A stretch of DNA of 6,126 nucleotides from NCBI GenBank assembly GCA_031280495.1, contig JAITGT010000068.1, positions 1-6,126 of the forward strand, read 5' to 3'. Shown piece after piece: positions 1 to 4,556 of this stretch. The number at the start of each line of letters is the position of its first letter. Positions within the stretch are counted from its first letter, which is position 1. Position numbers and translations under genes: made by a program. This stretch comes from Eubacteriaceae bacterium. GTDB lineage: Bacteria > Bacillota_A > Clostridia > Eubacteriales > Anaerofustaceae. The notes under the pieces were generated by a model. That model searched no databases, had not been told where the DNA came from, and worked only from the letters and a program-made list of their open reading frames with translations.

Positions 1-1
1 T

Positions 2-400
2 GTGGATAGCGTATTTTTGTCCGGCTCGCTTCCGGTTGGCCTCGCTTGCGATCACGCTTTTGAGTGCGCTGGCGGAGAAGGCAGCGCATCGGCAATTGAA
101 GAGATAATTCGGACGATAAGCCCGCAAGGGACTGTTTTGCTCATGGGGGTGACAGAAAACAAAGTGCCTGTTGCGACGCGCGAAGTGCTTGAAAAAGGCC
201 TTGTCTTTGTCGGCTGCTCGCGTTCGGGAAGAGATGATTTTGAGGCAGCCATCCATGCAATGCAAAAACCGTCTGTCCAAGGCCGCCTAGCGCGCATTGT
301 GTCCCAGTCTGAGGATGTGCAGTCAATTGACAGCATTCACCGCGTTTTTCGCGAGGATCTGGACAATCCTTTTAAGACTGTTTTCCGATGGAGGATGTAG
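2..400 (+). CDS. tarJ: TarJ-like ribulose-5-phosphate reductase, C-terminal part (5' end outside window)
   Basis: Zinc-type medium-chain dehydrogenase, C-terminal 132 residues, open at the left edge; the GTG at position 2 is an internal codon, not a start. Known TarJ proteins reduce D-ribulose 5-phosphate to D-ribitol 5-phosphate with NADPH in the cytoplasm; TarI then makes CDP-ribitol for teichoic acid or capsule. The visible part begins in the cofactor-binding domain (HAFECAGGEGSASAIEEII, then ISPQGTVLLMGV) and continues with VLEKGLVFVGCSRSG and a final KTVFRWRM, all matching my memory of the TarJ C-terminus. Family length is about 340 residues, so roughly 60% is missing, including the zinc-binding part. 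The stop TAG overlaps the licD start by one base, so the two are probably co-translated. Another polyol-phosphate dehydrogenase of the same family is the main alternative. Recognition is from motif recall, not an alignment. Confidence 0.8.
   Translation: MDSVFLSGSLPVGLACDHAFECAGGEGSASAIEEIIRTISPQGTVLLMGVTENKVPVATREVLEKGLVFVGCSRSGRDDFEAAIHAMQKPSVQGRLARIVSQSEDVQSIDSIHRVFREDLDNPFKTVFRWRM
390..394 (+). promoter_or_regulatory. Shine-Dalgarno site of licD that selects GTG 400
   Basis: GGAGG lies 5 bases before GTG 400-402, an ideal distance. The upstream in-frame ATG 388 has no purine-rich site before it, and this GGAGG falls inside its first codons. Hence GTG 400 is the better start. Confidence 0.7.
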
Positions 401-1260
401 TGGAAGCTGGCCTGCGCGCAATACAGCTTAAGAGCCTTGAAATATACGAAGTGTTCAGCGCTTTCTGCAGCCGATGCGGCCTAACGCACTTTTTTTGCGG
501 CGGCGCGCTCATAGGCGCTGCGCGAACCGGCGGGTTCATACCTTGGGACGACGACATCGATGTGTTTATGATGCGCGGCGACTATGAGAAACTCCTCCCG
601 CTATGGAAGGGGCAGCAAGAAAATGGGCGTTATTCCATGCTGCGCACTTCAGCCAGCGAATTTTGCGACACAATGCTAACGCAGTTTTCGGACAACCGAA
701 CAACATTTGTTAAAGAAGGATTAAAGGATTCAGACATAAACCATGGGTTAAAGCTTGAAATCATACCTTTGGATGCAGCGCCCCCGACAAAACTGGGGCG
801 CTGGGCGCAAATTTTCTGGGCTTTGGTCTTTTGCTTATACAATAGAGGCGCACCGCCCGAGCATAGGGGTCCCTTTGCCAGGGTGTGCGGAAAAACCCTG
901 CTTTGGCTCGTGCCGTCTTACAGCATGCGCTGCAAGATTTGGCGCTTTGCCGAGCGAAGGATGTCAAAGGCTCCGATAACAGAATGCACACAGTTTTACA
1001 CTGAGCTATGCGTCACATACAAATATATGAAGAACCTTTACCCTGCCAGCATCTTTTCTTCCGTTGCTTACCTTTCGTTTGAAGGGCTCACTGTGCCAGT
1101 TCCAGCTGGGTGGAAAGAGTATCTTTCCATTGCTTTTGGCGACTATATGTCATTGCCGCCAGATACTGAGCGGATTGCCAAGCACCCCGCTTCATATGTG
1201 GATCTTGACAGGCCATATTTTGAGCTGCGGGGCGTCGCGTATCTAGAAGGCAAGGCCTGA
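400..1260 (+). CDS. licD: LicD-family phosphotransferase
   Basis: 286 residues from GTG 400 (290 if ATG 388 were used). The LicD signature is clear: GGALIGAARTGGFIPWDDDID at about residues 34-54, where the Asp cluster is the metal-binding active site of this nucleotidyltransferase-fold family. It is followed by HGLKLEIIPLD (about 115-125) and a typical C-terminal FGDYMSLPPDTERIAKHP (from about 246). Known members move phosphocholine from CDP-choline to teichoic acid or LPS; the animal relatives fukutin and FKRP transfer ribitol phosphate from CDP-ribitol. There is no signal peptide; a hydrophobic stretch around residues 135-148 may contact the membrane. One oddity is Glu in LEIIPLD, where many members have Asp (DIFPLD). 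The one-base overlap with tarJ suggests that the substrate here may be ribitol-related, but the transferred group cannot be read from sequence. The family call is firm; the substrate is inference. Confidence 0.88.
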   Translation: MEAGLRAIQLKSLEIYEVFSAFCSRCGLTHFFCGGALIGAARTGGFIPWDDDIDVFMMRGDYEKLLPLWKGQQENGRYSMLRTSASEFCDTMLTQFSDNRTTFVKEGLKDSDINHGLKLEIIPLDAAPPTKLGRWAQIFWALVFCLYNRGAPPEHRGPFARVCGKTLLWLVPSYSMRCKIWRFAERRMSKAPITECTQFYTELCVTYKYMKNLYPASIFSSVAYLSFEGLTVPVPAGWKEYLSIAFGDYMSLPPDTERIAKHPASYVDLDRPYFELRGVAYLEGKA

Positions 1261-1338
1261 TGCTCTCAATGCGCATTTGAAGAATTTCGGCAATCGGCAT
1301 GCCCGGTGCAGGAATTGACCCATGACAAAAGGAAACGG

Positions 1339-1362
1339 CTCCTCTTTTAGGGGGAGTTTTTT
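1339..1362 (+). terminator. Rho-independent terminator after licD
   Basis: CTCCTC (1339-1344) pairs with GGGGAG (1351-1356), six pairs including one G-U, around a six-base loop, followed directly by six T (1357-1362). It lies about 80 bases after the licD stop and likely ends the tarJ-licD transcript, separating it from the next gene. Confidence 0.82.
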
Positions 1363-1521
1363 GTGCGCTATCCGCCTACAAATTGATGATCCTGCTTTGC
1401 CGGTGAAGAGTGCGCGCAGTGGCGGCTGCTTGCGCGGCATGCGCCATAGCGAGTTTGCTCTTAAGTCATAATGGGCTCCTTCTTTTCGTAGACTGGTACG
1501 GGGCAGGGCAATCTTACCCAC

Positions 1522-1530
1522 GGAGGGGGA
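1522..1530 (+). promoter_or_regulatory. Strong Shine-Dalgarno site that selects ATG 1533
   Basis: GGAGGGGGA is placed with GGAGG six bases before ATG 1533. A longer in-frame reading from GTG 1410 exists but has no comparable site; its 41 extra residues would place a second hydrophobic stretch ahead of a very basic tail, so ATG 1533 is preferred. Confidence 0.75.
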
Positions 1531-1532
1531 GC

Positions 1533-2300
1533 ATGTACAGAAAAATAAAGAACCTTAAACTGCCATATTTCAGAACTATAAATCTGCCGAAATTTACTAG
1601 GCCAAAATTGCCAAAGTTTCGCTTTTTGCAAGCCGGTCTTGATTCCATCAGTCCCTCGAAAAAAAGAATAGCGCTTCTTGGGGCGCTTGCCGTGGCCCTT
1701 GCCGCCGCACTGCTCTTTGTTAACACCCCTCCCAAAGAGAATTGGTGCGAAGAAGACTTTGCCTTTTATTCCACGGAAGGGAAACCTGCTGTAGAGCCAA
1801 CCCTTGAGGCTCCAGCGATTGTGCTGCAGGGCACAGGGCTGGATGCGGCCACTTATCGCGGGGTGAAAGTAGGCGACAGCGCGAAAGAAGCTCTCGAAAA
1901 ATACAATTGGAAGGACTTTGAGCTCGTCGTCTTTCGAGAAGGCGAGATGTACGGCGACTACGACTTAACCAAAGAATACAACGCAAAGATTGCAAAAGCC
2001 GCGGATCTCGTCAAAGAAATGGACGAAATCATGTCGCATAAATATGCCCTAAAACTCAGAATGCAGGTATACAAACAAAATGGGCGCCTCATCACCCGAT
2101 CCTACTTAAAGGGAAAAGACGGGCTGCAGCCGTTTCAAAAGCTCATGTATGTCTTTGCTCTTGAGATCGAAGACGGGAAAGTGCACACCATTGTTGCGGA
2201 AAACAATTATCTTAAAGAGCTCAACAGCTGTTTAGAGGACAATGGCGGCTTGCTTCCAGAATCTGATGAATACAACTGGCTCCGGCTTCTTGCAGAATAG
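1533..2300 (+). CDS. Single-pass membrane protein of unknown function with basic LPxF-repeat tail
   Basis: I do not recognise this 255-residue protein. Residues 1-45 are strongly basic (13 Lys/Arg, one acidic residue) and carry three LPxF motifs: LPYF at 10-13, LPKF at 18-21 and LPKF at 26-29. One hydrophobic segment follows (about 46-63, Leu/Ala-rich), then an outer domain of about 190 residues, which is acidic overall. The charge pattern predicts N-terminus inside and C-terminus outside. The outer domain holds GVKVGDSAKEALEKY (110-124), which resembles the 'G-hydrophobic-x-hydrophobic-GDS...KY' element seen at the start of small repeat domains in secreted Firmicutes proteins; I cannot name the family. 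Cys72 and Cys233 are the only cysteines, both outside, and could form a disulfide. The gene stands alone: a terminator lies upstream and a long non-coding gap downstream. No clear promoter was found in 1363-1521; CATAAT at 1467-1472 has no convincing -35 partner. Confidence 0.75.
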   Translation: MYRKIKNLKLPYFRTINLPKFTRPKLPKFRFLQAGLDSISPSKKRIALLGALAVALAAALLFVNTPPKENWCEEDFAFYSTEGKPAVEPTLEAPAIVLQGTGLDAATYRGVKVGDSAKEALEKYNWKDFELVVFREGEMYGDYDLTKEYNAKIAKAADLVKEMDEIMSHKYALKLRMQVYKQNGRLITRSYLKGKDGLQPFQKLMYVFALEIEDGKVHTIVAENNYLKELNSCLEDNGGLLPESDEYNWLRLLAE

Positions 2301-2442
2301 TTGCCTGCAGAACGCAAAGGGCGCTGCGCAATCTATGGCATTTTGATTATTGATAAGGCAGCAAAGAGTGCTTGGAACACTTAGTCATGCCAACGGCTCC
2401 ACCAGGGCAAACGATCTGGAACGCGCAGTCACAGTGTGCAAG

Positions 2443-2465
2443 AGCCTGTCTTTGAGCGGGCTTTT
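2443..2465 (+). terminator. Possible terminator after the unknown membrane gene
   Basis: AGCCTG (2443-2448) pairs with CGGGCT (2457-2462), six pairs with one G-U, around an eight-base loop. The T run is short (2462-2465, four T, then CCC). It is about 140 bases after the upstream stop codon. The short T run makes it moderate at best. Confidence 0.45.
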
Positions 2466-2592
2466 CCCATGCATATCCATGCTATGGCGCCCGACAGGCG
2501 GCATGGAGCCCCTCCGCTTTCAAATGGGCCTGCTCGCGCCAGATGCTTTGCGACAAGGCTGTCTTTAGCCGCGCCGCCGCCTTCGCGCTGCT

Positions 2593-2631
2593 GGGGCTCA
2601 AGTTTCGCGCACAGCTTTTGAGCTTCGCCCC
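2593..2631 (+). repeat. Inverted repeat with bulge in the non-coding gap
   Basis: GCTCAA (2596-2601) pairs with TTGAGC (2618-2623). GGG (2593-2595) can pair with CCC (2628-2630) outside a four-base bulge. No T run follows, so it is not a terminator. Confidence 0.4.
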
Positions 2632-2654
2632 ATTCATTGTGCAGCCACCGGAGA

Positions 2655-2686
2655 CGCCAATCGTGGCGATTTGACTAGGATTGGCG
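2655..2686 (+). repeat. Perfect 8-base inverted repeat in the non-coding gap
   Basis: CGCCAATC (2655-2662) and GATTGGCG (2679-2686) are exact reverse complements around a 16-base loop. A competing shorter hairpin, AATCG-tgg-CGATT (2659-2671), overlaps the left arm, so the RNA could switch between two folds. Confidence 0.45.
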
Positions 2687-2778
2687 GAATGGCGCCAGCC
2701 AGGCCGCCGAACAGCGAGGGTGCATGCTGCTGCGGGAATGCTGTTTTGCAACTATGCCCATTCACCCGCTTTTCTTCG

Positions 2779-2817
2779 CGCTGCGCGGCATTGCTCACCG
2801 TCACGCGCGTTTTTTTT
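2779..2817 (+). terminator. Strong rho-independent terminator with no protein gene directly before it
   Basis: A G+C-rich stem is built from CGC (2779-2781) with GCG (2807-2809), GCG (2783-2785) with CGC (2804-2806), and CGG (2786-2788) with CCG (2798-2800), interrupted by small bulges. Eight T follow at once (2810-2817). It reads on the + strand and lies about 480 bases past the last coding stop, so it may end a small RNA or a long 3' extension. Confidence 0.65.
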
Positions 2818-2829
2818 ATATGAGGAACC

Positions 2830-2996
2830 TGCTTGCCCTTCACTGGCTCAATGAATGGCCGGAGGGGCAAATCTTCAGCAGCAGCTCTTTTAAGCTACTC
2901 ACAGCGTTTGGCTCAGTCAGCTGCCGCCCGCCGCAGCGACGCGAAGGAAGAGGGCAAGCAATCTCGCCAGACAGCATTTTTGCGCTGCTGTTTTTT
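2830..2996 (+). ncRNA. Candidate small structured RNA with its own terminator
   Basis: TGCTTGCCCT (2830-2839) is the exact reverse complement of AGGGCAAGCA (2951-2960) and would close an internal region of 111 bases. That region contains further pairings: GCAGCT (2881-2886) with AGCTGC (2919-2924), or alternatively GCTGC (2920-2924) with GCAGC (2933-2937). A terminator-like hairpin follows at 2971-2996. The element starts just after the T run of the preceding terminator. I recognise no known RNA family, and the promoter is unclear: only weak TTGCTC (2791-2796) and TTTATA (2815-2820) boxes are visible. This is a hypothesis from pairing alone; a ten-base repeat can occur by chance across such a distance. 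Confidence 0.3.
2971..2996 (+). terminator. Terminator-like hairpin inside the gap
   Basis: ACAGCA (2971-2976) pairs with TGCTGT (2986-2991) around a nine-base loop. T 2991-2996 form the tail. The stem is short and only half G+C, so the call is moderate. Confidence 0.45.
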
Positions 2997-3021
2997 CAGC
3001 ATTGGCATGAAATCATTCGCT

Positions 3022-3048
3022 GCTGGGATGTTTTTCAAACATGCCAGC
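3022..3048 (+). repeat. Eleven-pair hairpin with a single central mismatch
   Basis: GCTGG (3022-3026) pairs with CCAGC (3044-3048), and ATGTTT (3028-3033) with AAACAT (3037-3042). One G-G mismatch sits between them and the loop is three bases (TTC). No T run follows on either strand, so it is not an ordinary terminator. Confidence 0.6.
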
Positions 3049-3075
3049 GAGAAAAGTGCGCAGCCTCATTTTGAC

Positions 3076-3123
3076 CGCCTTTGGGACAGGCGCTGGCAAT
3101 GCCCAGCGTGTAAAGAGGGTCCC
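3076..3123 (+). repeat. Nested and mutually exclusive hairpins upstream of the liv promoter
   Basis: CGCTGG (3091-3096) pairs with CCAGCG (3103-3108) around a six-base loop. GGGAC (3083-3087) with GTCCC (3119-3123) can close an outer helix around it. CGCCT (3076-3080) with AGGCG (3088-3092) is a third pairing that conflicts with the first. Confidence 0.45.
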
Positions 3124-3151
3124 GCCAGAACCGGGCGTGTTTGGCGAAGCC

Positions 3152-3204
3152 GCATATCTGCCGCGATATGCTGATTGCCTTGAATATGCTGTCTTTCATA
3201 TGCT
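3152..3204 (+). promoter_or_regulatory. Possible operator: repeated ATATGCT elements over the liv promoter
   Basis: ATATGCT occurs three times: 3166-3172, 3184-3190 and 3198-3204. The first two share an eighth base (G). An inverted copy of the core, GCATAT (3152-3157), faces the first one. The second copy overlaps the -35 box and the third contains the extended -10 TGC, so a protein bound here would directly affect transcription. The regulator is unknown. Confidence 0.4.
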
Positions 3205-3209
3205 AAAAT
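3180..3209 (+). promoter_or_regulatory. Promoter of the liv operon, extended -10 type
   Basis: TTGAAT (3180-3185) as -35, an 18-base spacer, and TAAAAT (3204-3209) as -10, preceded by TGC to give an extended -10. Transcription would start near 3216, leaving a leader of about 60 bases before livJ. This is the best sigma-A-like promoter I see in the window. Confidence 0.65.
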
Positions 3210-3219
3210 GAGCTCATTC

Positions 3220-3264
3220 ATGACGAATGCAAGTATTCTTGCGCTTTTCATGGAATTCATCTAA
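3220..3264 (+). other. Possible 14-residue leader peptide rich in Ile and Leu
   Basis: ATG 3220 opens a short frame, MTNASILALFMEFI, ending at TAA 3262-3264. Two Ile and two Leu codons make up 4 of 14, and the stop sits next to the livJ Shine-Dalgarno site, which would suit translational control by amino acid supply. Against it, no good ribosome-binding site precedes it and the predicted transcript start is only a few bases upstream. Two small hairpins overlap it: CATTC (3215-3219) with GAATG (3225-3229), and GCAAG (3229-3233) with CTTGC (3238-3242). Confidence 0.25.
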
Positions 3265-3277
3265 AAGGGGAAAGCAA

Positions 3278-4456
3278 ATGAAAAAGAGGCTATTTGCATC
3301 GGCATTGGCAATAGCGCTGATTATTGTCCAAACAGGCTGCCAATCCGGTGGGGCAGGCAATTCCGCTGGTTCAGAAACCATCAGAATTGGGATGAACTTT
3401 GAGCTGTCCGGCCAGGTTGCAACTTATGGCTCGGACACGGTAAAGGGCATTGAGATGGCAATCAGCGAAATCAATGCGGCAGGCGGCGTTAATGGCAGGA
3501 CAGTGGAACTGGTTAAGTATGACAATAAATCTGAGCCTGCTGAATCCACGTCGCTGTCAGCGAAGTTAATGGAGCAGGACAAGGTCATAGCTTGCCTCGG
3601 CCCTGCCACTTCGGGCAATTTCAAAGCTACGATACCATCGGCAATGTCTTCCAAAGTGCCTATTATTTCTGCATCGGCAACCGCTGACGTTGACGTGACA
3701 ACTGACGCTGCAGGAAACGTTAATGACTATGTATTCCGCATTTGCTTTACAGACTCCTTTCAGGGCGTCACAATGGCGAATTTTGCCTCAAACACGCTTA
3801 CGGCTCAGTCTGCGGTTATTTTTAAGGACAACTCCAGCGACTATGCTATTGGCTTAGCCAAAAACTTTCGTTCTACCTTTGAGGCAAAAGGGGGCACAGT
3901 TTCTGCGGAGGAGGCTTATGTTGCCGGTGACACAGACTTTCGCGCTGTCCTTACAAAACTGAAGGCCAGCACTTTTGATGTGATGTTTGTTCCTGGCTAT
4001 TACCAGGAAGCAGGCCTAATTATTGCGCAGGCTCGCGAATTAGGCATTACGCAGCCTATTCTTGGGGCAGACGGATTTGACTCTCCGACACTTGCCGAAC
4101 TTGCTGGAGCGCAAGCCCTTTCAAATGTGTATTATTCAAACCACTACTCTGCCTTGGACAAGGATCAGTCCGTTCAGGCGTTCATTACGCAATTCTCTGG
4201 CGCAAACGGCGGAACGCCGCCAAATGCGTTTAATGCGCTTGGGTATGATCTTGGCAACTTTATTGCAGACTGCTTAAAACGAGCGGCAGCCCTGAATGGC
4301 TCCGCTGTTAAAGACGCAATTGCGTCAACAACGGACTTCAGAGGCGTGACAGGATCTTTCAGCATGGGAGCTGACCACAACCCAGTAAAGGCGGTCGTCG
4401 TTATTGAGATGCAAAACGGCGAACAAGTAAACGCAACAAGGGCAGCCGCCCAATAG
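3278..4456 (+). CDS. livJ: LivJ-type ABC transporter solute-binding lipoprotein
   Basis: 392 residues from ATG 3278, chosen because AGGGGA (3266-3271) lies six bases upstream and a lipoprotein signal peptide begins there; an in-frame ATG at 3227 has no such site. The signal has MKKR, a hydrophobic core and Cys21 in VQTGC; Gln at -3 is unusual for a lipobox, but Gly-Cys and the following Gly/Ser-rich linker (22-32) fit. The mature part is a type 1 periplasmic-binding fold: IRIGMNFELSGQVATYG (35-51), then KGIEMAISEINAAGGVNGR (56-74), later GPATSGNF and SASAT near the ligand cleft, as in Leu/Ile/Val-binding proteins. It would sit lipid-anchored on the outer face of the membrane and deliver substrate to LivH/LivM. 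It is first in the operon, with a strong hairpin after it. The family is firm; the ligand (branched-chain amino acids, another amino acid or a short-chain amide) is not fixed by sequence. Confidence 0.92.
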   Translation: MKKRLFASALAIALIIVQTGCQSGGAGNSAGSETIRIGMNFELSGQVATYGSDTVKGIEMAISEINAAGGVNGRTVELVKYDNKSEPAESTSLSAKLMEQDKVIACLGPATSGNFKATIPSAMSSKVPIISASATADVDVTTDAAGNVNDYVFRICFTDSFQGVTMANFASNTLTAQSAVIFKDNSSDYAIGLAKNFRSTFEAKGGTVSAEEAYVAGDTDFRAVLTKLKASTFDVMFVPGYYQEAGLIIAQARELGITQPILGADGFDSPTLAELAGAQALSNVYYSNHYSALDKDQSVQAFITQFSGANGGTPPNAFNALGYDLGNFIADCLKRAAALNGSAVKDAIASTTDFRGVTGSFSMGADHNPVKAVVVIEMQNGEQVNATRAAAQ

Positions 4457-4481
4457 CAGACAGCCCGCGGCGATGGCTACT

Positions 4482-4528
4482 TTATGCGCAATGCGCCACT
4501 GCTTTAATTGGCGCATTGCGCTGCATAA
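4482..4528 (+). repeat. Perfect 12-base-pair intercistronic hairpin between livJ and livH
   Basis: GCGCAATGCGCC (4486-4497) and GGCGCATTGCGC (4510-4521) are exact reverse complements around a 12-base loop. TTAT (4482-4485) and ATAA (4525-4528) add four pairs after a three-base bulge. No T run follows, so it is not a classical terminator. Its place right after the binding-protein gene suggests protection of the livJ mRNA end or partial attenuation of livH-livM. Confidence 0.85.
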
Positions 4529-4545
4529 CAAAATACAGTTAATCC

Positions 4546-4550
4546 GAGGA
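4546..4550 (+). promoter_or_regulatory. Shine-Dalgarno site of livH that selects GTG 4557
   Basis: GAGGA is six bases before GTG 4557-4559. The in-frame ATG 4473 would put the intercistronic hairpin inside the gene and add 28 residues not typical of LivH. ATG 4569 lies too far from this site. Confidence 0.7.
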
Positions 4551-4556
4551 ATCATT

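Larger units (their letters stand above)
2301..3179. other. Long non-coding gap rich in inverted repeats and terminator-like hairpins
   Basis: About 880 bases lie between the unknown membrane gene and the liv promoter. Several short open frames exist on both strands, but none has a good Shine-Dalgarno site together with a plausible protein; their translations are rich in Cys, Arg, Trp and His in the irregular way of non-coding frames. The sequence instead shows repeated stem-loops: terminator-like ones at 2443-2465, 2779-2817 and 2971-2996, others at 2593-2631, 2655-2686, 3022-3048 and 3076-3123, and a ten-base long-range pairing between 2830-2839 and 2951-2960. I recognise no tRNA, RNase P, SRP, tmRNA or standard riboswitch motif. 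It may hold one or more small RNAs, or be a decayed region. Confidence 0.55.

Noticed and set aside
1315..1343. TTGACC at 1315 as a -35 box for the gene at 1533
   Set aside because: No acceptable -10 box at 16-18 bases, and the licD terminator lies immediately downstream.
1410..1532. Upstream in-frame extension (from GTG 1410) of the unknown membrane protein, adding a hydrophobic N-terminus
   Set aside because: No clear ribosome-binding site before GTG 1410, while ATG 1533 has an excellent one. The extension would give two hydrophobic segments around a basic tail, which is less plausible.
2402..2426. Fragment CAGGGCAAAC followed by GGAACGC, reminiscent of the c-di-GMP-I riboswitch core
   Set aside because: The GNRA tetraloop, the downstream conserved GCAAAGCCTCCGG-like segment and the second helix are not visible, so the match is a short coincidence.
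2482..2870. Minus-strand open frames of 78-89 codons in the gap
   Set aside because: No Shine-Dalgarno site, no recognisable motif, and overlap with hairpins. They are most easily explained by chance.
3112..3137. GGGTCCCGCCAGAACCGGGCG examined as a T-box-like antiterminator upstream of livJ
   Set aside because: It exceeds a loose resemblance only slightly: the T-box core with TGG-N-ACC-GCG is not present, and no terminator follows before livJ.
2724..3174. Overlapping + strand open frames of 113-116 codons in the gap
   Set aside because: Translations show no recognisable family, no good start sites and irregular composition, and they run through several strong inverted repeats and terminators.
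4473..4556. Longer livH reading from ATG 4473
   Set aside because: It would include the intercistronic hairpin, adds 28 residues atypical of LivH, and GAGGA is ideally placed for GTG 4557.
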